The translations under genes were made by a program, and so were the position numbers. The notes under the pieces were generated by a model, which made no database searches, was not told where the DNA came from, and saw only the letters and a list, made by a program, of their open reading frames with translations. 47,465 bases of DNA from Clostridia bacterium (GTDB taxonomy: Bacteria > Bacillota > Clostridia > TANB77 > CAG-465), in assembly GCA_017536445.1 (NCBI GenBank), contig JAFXHJ010000005.1, positions 1 to 47,465 on the forward strand. Direction: 5' to 3'. This document shows, piece after piece, positions 41,936 through 47,465 of this stretch. Position 1 is the first letter of the stretch. Every line of letters begins with the position of its first letter.

Positions 41936-41997
41936 GTATGTGTATAAAAGACGAAACAATATATTAACAAATTTAATATAAAAGAGGGGGAAAACAT

Positions 41998-42390
41998 ATG
42001 AAAGCAAAAAAGGAACGAGAAAATAAAAAAATGAACCCGATATGGGTAATATTGGTATTTGTTATACTGGCAATTGTAGTAGTGTATAAATTAGGTATAA
42101 ATAATGAAAACAACAAGTATAAATTAGAAGCAATATACCAAGAATACAACAACGAAGTGGATTCTGGAACAACTACACTTTTAAATCATCCGGGCTTTGA
42201 GAGGTTAAGTAAAATAGAGCAGGTTTCAGAGATGGGAAAGCTGCTTGCAATGTATGAACAAAAAGGAGTTATAGTAAATCTATATTATTCGGAGGATAGT
42301 TATATGTATACATTCCAATATAACACGGGTAGCATATCTGGAGCATTAGGTGGTGTTTCCTTAAAAGCTTGGGATCCATATATGAATTAG
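41998..42390 (+). CDS. Small membrane-anchored protein of unknown function (130 aa)
   Basis: A lysine-rich start (KAKKERENKKMNP), one membrane helix (about 14-33, IWVILVFVILAIVVVYKLG), then a roughly 95-residue outer domain with EIYQEYN-like and LLNHPGFERLSKIEQVSEMGK sequences and an aromatic tail YSEDSYMYTFQYNTG. No family recognised. RBS AGAGGGGGAAAACAT. The EamA transporter gene begins 26 nt downstream, so the two are probably cotranscribed. Confidence 0.7.
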   Translation: MKAKKERENKKMNPIWVILVFVILAIVVVYKLGINNENNKYKLEAIYQEYNNEVDSGTTTLLNHPGFERLSKIEQVSEMGKLLAMYEQKGVIVNLYYSEDSYMYTFQYNTGSISGALGGVSLKAWDPYMN

Positions 42391-42416
42391 TATAAAATAA
42401 ACACGAGGAAAGACGA

Positions 42417-43265
42417 ATGATAAATTGGATTGTATTAACGGCATTGTATGCAATAATAAATGGTATATTTCAATGCGCAAAGAAAAAGTCCATAGAGAAA
42501 AATACAATATTTGAAGTGTTAGCGGTTTTTTCGTTAATAGCATTTGTTATTTCAGCTATGATGCAACGAGACAGCATAATTATAGACTTTAGATATTTGC
42601 TAGTCATTTTATTTAAATCTGTAATAATAGTAATTGCATGGGTACTAGCGTTAAACGCACTAAAACGAATGGAAATAAGTCTGTATGGAGTAATAAATTT
42701 ATCTAGAATAATTTTTTCTGTGCTACTTAGCATAGTTGTTTTAGGTGAAAGATTAACATTATGGGTAACGGCAGGAATTATACTAGTAATATCAGGGCTG
42801 ATATTAATAAATAAAATAGGTGGTAAGAAAGGCGAAAGTAAAGTAGACACAAAAGCTATATTAATGCTTTTGACTTCCTGTTTTCTAAATGCCACTTCGG
42901 CTATTATAGACAAGGGAATAACTACCAAGGTAACAAGTTCACAACTTCAATTTTACTTTTTATTATTTTTAACGGTAATTTATTGGGTTATATTGTTATT
43001 TAAGCAAAAAAAGATAAACCTTAAATCCATGAACAAAAATTATTGGATTTTAATAGCAGCTTTAAGTTTAGTGTTTGGTGACAGGTTTTTGTTTATAGCT
43101 AATGAAATGCCAGAAAGTAAAGTTGCAGTGATGACGGTTATAAAACAACTTAGTGTAATAGAAGTAATAATTTTAGGTAAGATATTATTTAATGAAAAAA
43201 ATGTAATAAAGAAACTACTATGTTCACTCCTTGTTATACTAGGAATTGTTTTAACATTAATTTAA
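42417..43265 (+). CDS. EamA/DMT-family transporter (282 aa)
   Basis: Ten hydrophobic helices in two EamA repeats. The first repeat ends with GERLTLWVTAGIILVISGLILINK and the second with EKNVIKKLLCSLLVILGIVLTLI, both characteristic (E..t......G..lI..G). Members export or import small metabolites; the substrate is unknown. RBS GAGGAAAGACGA. Closed by the bidirectional hairpin at 43273. Confidence 0.85.
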   Translation: MINWIVLTALYAIINGIFQCAKKKSIEKNTIFEVLAVFSLIAFVISAMMQRDSIIIDFRYLLVILFKSVIIVIAWVLALNALKRMEISLYGVINLSRIIFSVLLSIVVLGERLTLWVTAGIILVISGLILINKIGGKKGESKVDTKAILMLLTSCFLNATSAIIDKGITTKVTSSQLQFYFLLFLTVIYWVILLFKQKKINLKSMNKNYWILIAALSLVFGDRFLFIANEMPESKVAVMTVIKQLSVIEVIILGKILFNEKNVIKKLLCSLLVILGIVLTLI

Positions 43266-43272
43266 AAAGCAA

Positions 43273-43298
43273 ACAGCACCCCAAATATGGGGTGCTGT
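43273..43298. terminator. Bidirectional terminator between convergent genes
   Basis: Perfect 11-bp stem ACAGCACCCCA / TGGGGTGCTGT with an AATA loop; T-rich flank TTATTT follows, and TTTAAA on the other side. Confidence 0.8.
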
Positions 43299-43332
43299 TA
43301 TTTGCAAATTTGTTTAGATTGTAATATGTGAC

Positions 43333-43818
43333 TTATGTCATATAATCCAAAATGTTAGGAACAATAAAATTATTGTTTTCGTCCAAATAGCCTAAAACAT
43401 AGGCTTTAAAGCTCTTTGAGGGATACAAACCTTGATAAATTTCCAATGCATCTTTAGGGCACACAGCTTGAATAAAATCAAGGACATAAAAACTATAGTC
43501 TGTGATTTCGGTTGGAGGGTCAAGCAGTCTGCTCACAAGATGATTGCGCGTACCAGGCTGTGGGGGACGAAGATGTTTTCCAGATTCATACTTCAAGTGA
43601 TAATCCGGAATTATAAGTTGTTCTTTTTCGTCCATAAATCCGATGCACTTGGCCAAAGTTGGACCTAACGTGCGAGAAGATATGGAAGATTCTGTGTGCG
43701 AGTTGTAGATGTCTACAGCCTCTTTTTCAGAATCAGCTTCAATACACTTTGCGTTGGAATAACGGATTTTAAAAGGACCGCCCAACATATTGCCAATACG
43801 TCCTACTACATACTTCAT
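43333..43818 (-). CDS. Unknown protein made of two related repeats (161 aa)
   Basis: Not recognised. Two halves align: KCIEADSEKEAVDIYN ... KCIGFMDEKEQLIIPD (first) and FIQAVCPKDALEIYQ ... YVLGYLDENNNFIVPN (second). Each has a helix with a xxxA(V/L)(D/E)IY core followed by a strand pair ending IxPD/VPN, so this is an internal duplication of roughly 60 residues. No signal peptide or membrane helix. The start is set by AAAGGAAAGACAT; promoter at 43872. Codons are less AT-biased than in the neighbouring transporter and polysaccharide genes. Confidence 0.75.
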   Translation of the reverse strand: MKYVVGRIGNMLGGPFKIRYSNAKCIEADSEKEAVDIYNSHTESSISSRTLGPTLAKCIGFMDEKEQLIIPDYHLKYESGKHLRPPQPGTRNHLVSRLLDPPTEITDYSFYVLDFIQAVCPKDALEIYQGLYPSKSFKAYVLGYLDENNNFIVPNILDYMT

Positions 43819-43832
43819 ATGTCTTTCCTTTC

Positions 43833-43844
43833 TCGTAATTACGA
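43833..43844. repeat. 12-bp perfect palindrome in a leader
   Basis: TCGTAATTACGA, 15 bases upstream of the start codon of the minus-strand gene (ending at 43818) and downstream of its promoter. Could be an operator or a weak RNA hairpin. Confidence 0.45.
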
Positions 43845-43871
43845 TTAAATTTTTGGATATAACGCATCAAG

Positions 43872-43900
43872 ATTATATCACGAAAAAGTACTAAATGCAA
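43872..43900 (-). promoter_or_regulatory. Promoter for the gene at 43333-43818
   Basis: Minus strand: TTGCAT (43895-43900), 17 bp, TATAAT (43872-43877). Confidence 0.8.
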
Positions 43901-43949
43901 ATTTTAACCAAAACGGTAGACATAAAACATATATATTAAGCGCAATATA

Positions 43950-43978
43950 TTGCTAAAAGATATGCAGTTTGGTATAAT
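43950..43978 (+). promoter_or_regulatory. Promoter of the polysaccharide genes
   Basis: TTGCTA (43950-43955), 17 bp, TATAAT (43973-43978). Confidence 0.65.
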
Positions 43979-43995
43979 TAATGAAGGAGATTTTT

Positions 43996-45099
43996 ATGAA
44001 AAATGTAAAGATTTTAACTTTCCATAATGCGGAAAATTATGGAGCGAATCTTCAAGCATATGCATTAAAAGAATTACTAAAAGATATGGACACTACTCCT
44101 TCTTTTATAAACTACCAAGATAAGCATATTCTTAAAGATTACAAATTAATAAAGACCAACTCTCTTAAATCTTTTTTCTCTAGTTTATGGTATATGCCAC
44201 GTAACTTAAAAAGAAAGAAAAGTTTTAAGAGCTTTTGTGATGCACATTTAGACGGTAATACTAAGAAGTATTACAGGATAGAAAATATAGAAAAAGATAT
44301 AACTAATGAGGATATACTTGTAGCAGGGAGTGATCAGATATTCAATCCAGAGCTTACGGGAGGACTTTCAGAGATATATACATTAAATTTTAAAAAAGAA
44401 AATACAAAGAAAATAATATATGGCGCAAGCGTTGGAAACGATGAACTTTTAGAAATAAATAAAGATGATTTTAAAGAAAAACTTAAAGAACTAGAATTTA
44501 TATCTGTAAGAGAAGAAAATGTTGCGAAAAGTTTAGAAAGAATTCTTAACAAAAAAGTAGAGAAGGTGTTAGATCCTACATTACTTCTTGAAAAAGAAAA
44601 ATGGGAAGAGATACTAACTAAAGAAAAAACTTTAAATTTAGATAATACAAAGTACATACTTGTTTATACATTATTTGAAGATCCGGAAATAACTAAAATA
44701 ACGGATTATTTGTCTTGTAAAACAGGACTTAAAGTGATTCATTTTAGAAAATATAATGCATATAAGAATCAATTGATGTCTATGTATACAAAAGGACCTG
44801 CAGACTTTATAAATGCTTTTAAGAACGCAGAATACATTGTAACAAATTCGTTTCATGGCTTAGTATTTAGTATAATTTTTGAAAGGAAGCAATATGTTAT
44901 AATGCCTAAATCTAGAGGAGGAAGATTAAAAGACTTAATTAGTCTAACTGGGCTAGAGAAAAGGGCTGTAAATTCATTAGAAGATGTCGTAGGCAAAGAG
45001 TTAGATGAAGAAATAGATTACGTATCTGTAAAGAATAAATTGAACTATGAAAAAGAAAAATCTATAGAATATTTAAGAGGTGGAATATGCAAAACTTAA
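43996..45099 (+). CDS. Polysaccharide pyruvyl transferase family protein (367 aa)
   Basis: Members add pyruvyl ketals to cell-wall or exported polysaccharides. Signatures: ILTFHNAENYGANLQAYALK at the N-terminus, DILVAGSDQIFNPELTGG, YGASVGN, ISVREENVAKSLERIL, VLDPTLLLEKEKW and NSFHGLVFSIIFERKQYV. The start at 43996 follows AAGGAGATTTTT; an ATG 15 nt upstream lies before the RBS. The next gene begins inside its 3' end (13-nt overlap). Confidence 0.88.
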   Translation: MKNVKILTFHNAENYGANLQAYALKELLKDMDTTPSFINYQDKHILKDYKLIKTNSLKSFFSSLWYMPRNLKRKKSFKSFCDAHLDGNTKKYYRIENIEKDITNEDILVAGSDQIFNPELTGGLSEIYTLNFKKENTKKIIYGASVGNDELLEINKDDFKEKLKELEFISVREENVAKSLERILNKKVEKVLDPTLLLEKEKWEEILTKEKTLNLDNTKYILVYTLFEDPEITKITDYLSCKTGLKVIHFRKYNAYKNQLMSMYTKGPADFINAFKNAEYIVTNSFHGLVFSIIFERKQYVIMPKSRGGRLKDLISLTGLEKRAVNSLEDVVGKELDEEIDYVSVKNKLNYEKEKSIEYLRGGICKT

Positions 45100-45590
45100 A
45101 AGGATTATCCGAAAAAGAACTAGAAGAATTAGTAATTAAGGGTGAAGTTAAAATGCCAGATTTAGTAGATAACGGAATTTGTCCCACTTGTTTTAATAGA
45201 GAACACAATGATTGTTTATATGGTGATAATACAGATAAAATTTTATATGAAGATGAAGACATAGAATGCTTCTTAGTGGGGAATCCAAGGGCTAAGGGAC
45301 ATACAGTAATATCTTCTAAGAAACATTATAAAGATATGATGGATATATCTGATGATTTGTGTAATAAAGTATTTGTATTTGCAAAGAAAATGATGAATAT
45401 ACTAAAAGAAGTATATGGTTCTGAAAGTGTATATTTATGTACTATGTGTGATGGACCAATGAATCATTTTCATATACAATTAATACCAAGATATGATTTT
45501 GAAAAACGTGGTTCTAAAAACTTTGTTAAGGAAAGACAAGAATACGTATATGATGAAAATAAAGTAAAAAGAATAAAAGAAATGATATAA
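45087..45590 (+). CDS. HIT-like nucleotide-binding protein (167 aa)
   Basis: The C-terminal part has NHFHIQLIPRY (126-136), a histidine-triad variant H-x-H-x-Q of the GalT/Ap4A-phosphorylase kind rather than H-x-H-x-H. ECFLVGNPRAKGHTVISSKKHYKDM fits the family's earlier strand-turn region. Near the N-terminus CPTC (32-35) with CLY (42 on) may form a partial metal site. Possible nucleotide-sugar or dinucleotide hydrolase or transferase. It overlaps the pyruvyl transferase gene by 13 nt; RBS GGTGGAAT. Confidence 0.8.
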   Translation: MQNLKGLSEKELEELVIKGEVKMPDLVDNGICPTCFNREHNDCLYGDNTDKILYEDEDIECFLVGNPRAKGHTVISSKKHYKDMMDISDDLCNKVFVFAKKMMNILKEVYGSESVYLCTMCDGPMNHFHIQLIPRYDFEKRGSKNFVKERQEYVYDENKVKRIKEMI

Positions 45591-45616
45591 CAAATAACGA
45601 AAGGAAAATGTAATAA

Positions 45617-47023
45617 ATGTCGAAAGAAAAACAACTTATGAAAAACACAGCTATTATTACAATAGGTAAAGTATGTACGCAGTTTATTAGCTTTCTATTA
45701 TTGCCTCTTTATACCGCAATATTTTCAACGGATGAATATGGCATAGTAGATCTATTTAATACAATAGTAGCATGTGTATTACCAATACTCACATTGCAAA
45801 TAGAACAAGGGTTATTTAGATTTTTAATAGATACTCGCGATGATGAAAATGGTAAAACAAAATTAATAACAAGTACGTTTGTATTATTCTTATTTCAAAC
45901 ATTAATATATGTGGGATTATATAGCGTAATACAAAACTATATACATAATGAATATAAGATATATCTGCTTTTAAATGTAATAGCAAATATGGTATCTGGA
46001 TTGATGTTGCAATTGTCCAGAGGTTTAGGCAAGAACAAAGAATACTCAATAGGTAGCTTTATAGTAGCATCATTTACTGTAATATTAAATGTGCTATTTA
46101 TAGTAGTACTTAAATTTAGGGTAGAAGGAATGTTCCTTGCAACATTTATATCTAATATGTTAGCGGGTGTATATTTATTCTTTGCTTGTAAAACATACAA
46201 ATATATTAAATATGCATCATTTAGATTATCAGCATTAAAAACAATGTTAAAATACTCGCTTGCATTAATACCAAACGCTATATCTTGGTGGGTAATAAAT
46301 GTATCAGATAGAGCGATAATATCAAGTGCATTGAGTATAGGTGCAAATGGTATATATGCGGCAGCAAATAAATTTTCGGGAGTATATATAAATGCATATA
46401 ATATATTTAATATAGCATGGACAGAATCGGCAGCTGTAAATATAGATTCAGAAGATAGGGATGAATATTTTACTAACATTATAAATACAGGATTTAAAGT
46501 ATTTGCATCGATAGCGTTAATTGTAATAGCAATAACACCATTTCTATTTCCATTAATAATAAATGCTAAATTCAAAGATGCATATAACCAAATTCCACTT
46601 CTAATGTTAGCATCATTATTCAATGTAGGGGTAGGTTTAGTTAGTGTTATATATGTGGCTAAAAAACGCTCTTTAGACATATCTAAAACATCGTTTTTGG
46701 CTGCGGTTATTAATATAGTAGTAAATTTATTTTTGATTAAGAAACTGGGATTATATGCGGCGTCAATATCTACAATAATTGCGTATCTTACTATGTTTAT
46801 ATATAGAGCAGTAGATTGCAAAAAGTATGTAGATTTTAAAATTGATGTAAAGATGTTGGCTACATTAGGAATAATGTTTACATTAACATTTGTCGCATTC
46901 TATATAAACAATATAATTACTAACATTTTAATGTTAATGGGTGTAATATTGTTTGCGGTTATATATAATAAGAATGGATTTAAAAAGATAATAGCTATAG
47001 TAAAAAATAGAAAGAAAAAATAA
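45617..47023 (+). CDS. Wzx-type polysaccharide flippase (468 aa)
   Basis: About 12-14 hydrophobic helices. The N-terminus KNTAIITIGKVCTQFISFLLLPLYT and later AIFSTDEYGIVDLFN are typical of the oligosaccharide flippase/MurJ-like (MVF) family, and the C-terminal helices are Lys-tailed (KNRKKK). It probably carries lipid-linked sugar units across the membrane. RBS AAAGGAAAATGTAAT. It shares an operon with a pyruvyl transferase and a HIT-like gene, as in surface-polysaccharide loci. Confidence 0.88.
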   Translation: MSKEKQLMKNTAIITIGKVCTQFISFLLLPLYTAIFSTDEYGIVDLFNTIVACVLPILTLQIEQGLFRFLIDTRDDENGKTKLITSTFVLFLFQTLIYVGLYSVIQNYIHNEYKIYLLLNVIANMVSGLMLQLSRGLGKNKEYSIGSFIVASFTVILNVLFIVVLKFRVEGMFLATFISNMLAGVYLFFACKTYKYIKYASFRLSALKTMLKYSLALIPNAISWWVINVSDRAIISSALSIGANGIYAAANKFSGVYINAYNIFNIAWTESAAVNIDSEDRDEYFTNIINTGFKVFASIALIVIAITPFLFPLIINAKFKDAYNQIPLLMLASLFNVGVGLVSVIYVAKKRSLDISKTSFLAAVINIVVNLFLIKKLGLYAASISTIIAYLTMFIYRAVDCKKYVDFKIDVKMLATLGIMFTLTFVAFYINNIITNILMLMGVILFAVIYNKNGFKKIIAIVKNRKKK

Positions 47024-47087
47024 TATATATTGTAATAATATGATGTTTGTAATAAAATAAATATATAGGAGGGGAATACAAAAGAAT

Positions 47088-47465
47088 ATGGTAAGAAACA
47101 AAAAGGGTGTATCTTTAATAGTTTTAAGTATAACAATACTTGTAATGGCAATACTTGCTGCAACGGCAATAATTGCTTTAGAGGATAGTGGAATAATAGG
47201 AAGATCAAAGAATACGGTAAACAAAGAAAACTATAATAATGAATATCAAAGATTAGTAGTAGTTAAAAATGGAATACTTACAGATAATTTAGGAAGCATA
47301 ACTGTAGATGAATATATTACTGAACTTCAAAATAAAGGGCTAATAGAATCTGGAGTAACGACAAACTCAGATGGAAGTAAAACAGTAACAACAAAGACAG
47401 GCTTTGTAGCTAACGTTATGCAAGATGGAGAATCAAATTTAATAATATCTTTAGGAACATCAAAT
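47088..47465 (+). CDS. Prepilin-like protein, copy 3, cut by the window edge
   Basis: 126 codons are visible with no stop before the edge. It starts MVRNKKGVSLIVLSITILVM, the same short basic leader, G, S-L-I-V-L and hydrophobic helix as at 4386 and 30069, then AILAATAIIALEDSGIIGRS. A less charged +5 again replaces Glu. Later residues differ (VDEYITELQNKGLIESGVTT), so only the N-terminus is shared so far. The RBS AGGAGGGG is 13 nt upstream of the chosen ATG, slightly long, but the shared leader supports it. Confidence 0.75.
   Translation, partial: MVRNKKGVSLIVLSITILVMAILAATAIIALEDSGIIGRSKNTVNKENYNNEYQRLVVVKNGILTDNLGSITVDEYITELQNKGLIESGVTTNSDGSKTVTTKTGFVANVMQDGESNLIISLGTSN

Overview
The window comes from an AT-rich Gram-positive bacterium of the Clostridia type. 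The evidence is strong GGAGG-type ribosome binding sites, textbook sigma-A promoters (TTGAAA/TTGACA, about 17 bp, TATAAT), AGA and TTA/ATA-rich codon use, a SAM-I riboswitch on metK, CdaA, LemA/DUF2207, and several prepilin-like proteins of a kind I associate with uncultured gut Clostridia (CAG-508/TANB77-like). That taxonomic placement is inference. There is no rRNA, CRISPR array, transposase or prophage structure. No stretch longer than 300 bases lacks a gene.

Layout. 1-1560: tRNA-Asn, a small acidic unknown protein, a lone RelB/DinJ-type antitoxin and a guanylate-kinase-like protein without a P-loop. 1617-5474: a large superfamily 2 helicase with two C-terminal membrane segments, followed 15 nt later by a prepilin-like surface protein. 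5574-6164: a guanylate kinase homologue with a P-loop. 6295-12362: an isolated two-gene operon, a one-module NRPS (C-A-T-reductase) translationally coupled (ATGA) to an orphan 7TM-PAS histidine kinase. This is the most interesting locus, a candidate synthesis-and-sensing unit for a peptide-aldehyde-type metabolite. 12430-15640: an unknown gene, an asparagine-synthetase-like protein lacking the N-terminal catalytic Cys, and another unknown. 15747-21719: class II aldolase, then two acetate kinases in tandem, then two UAP1-type UDP-sugar pyrophosphorylases in tandem. 21759-22372 (minus): two small beta-rich, Cys-containing proteins. 22499-27658: alpha/beta hydrolase, leucine-rich-repeat protein, LemA and DUF2207 protein in one operon. 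27673-29059: SAM-I riboswitch and metK. 29151-32399: a repeat-rich unknown, a second prepilin-like protein behind a 9-bp minisatellite, and a membrane-anchored DUF5050-like protein. 32490-33734 (minus): MFS transporter. 33922-36912: der, plsY, pta. 36988-39719: RsiV-like protein, 32-aa membrane peptide, cdaA, and an unknown with a possible helix-turn-helix. 39785-41810: greA-lysS. 41998-43265: small anchored protein and EamA transporter. 43333-43818 (minus): a two-repeat unknown. 43996-47023: polysaccharide pyruvyl transferase, HIT-like protein and Wzx-type flippase. 47088 to the edge: a third prepilin-like protein, cut by the window.

Two themes cut across the window. First, eight genes (252, relB-like 653, 1012, 5574, 12430, 15233, 29151, 43333) differ from their neighbours: their composition is closer to 45% GC in samples, they use CGN arginine codons, each appears to be its own transcription unit, and nearly all are unknown or degenerate proteins. 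Second, in two of them (5574 and 29151) the -10 box lies inside the loop of the preceding gene's terminator hairpin. Central metabolism (fba, pta, two ackA) suggests glycolytic, acetate-forming fermentation.
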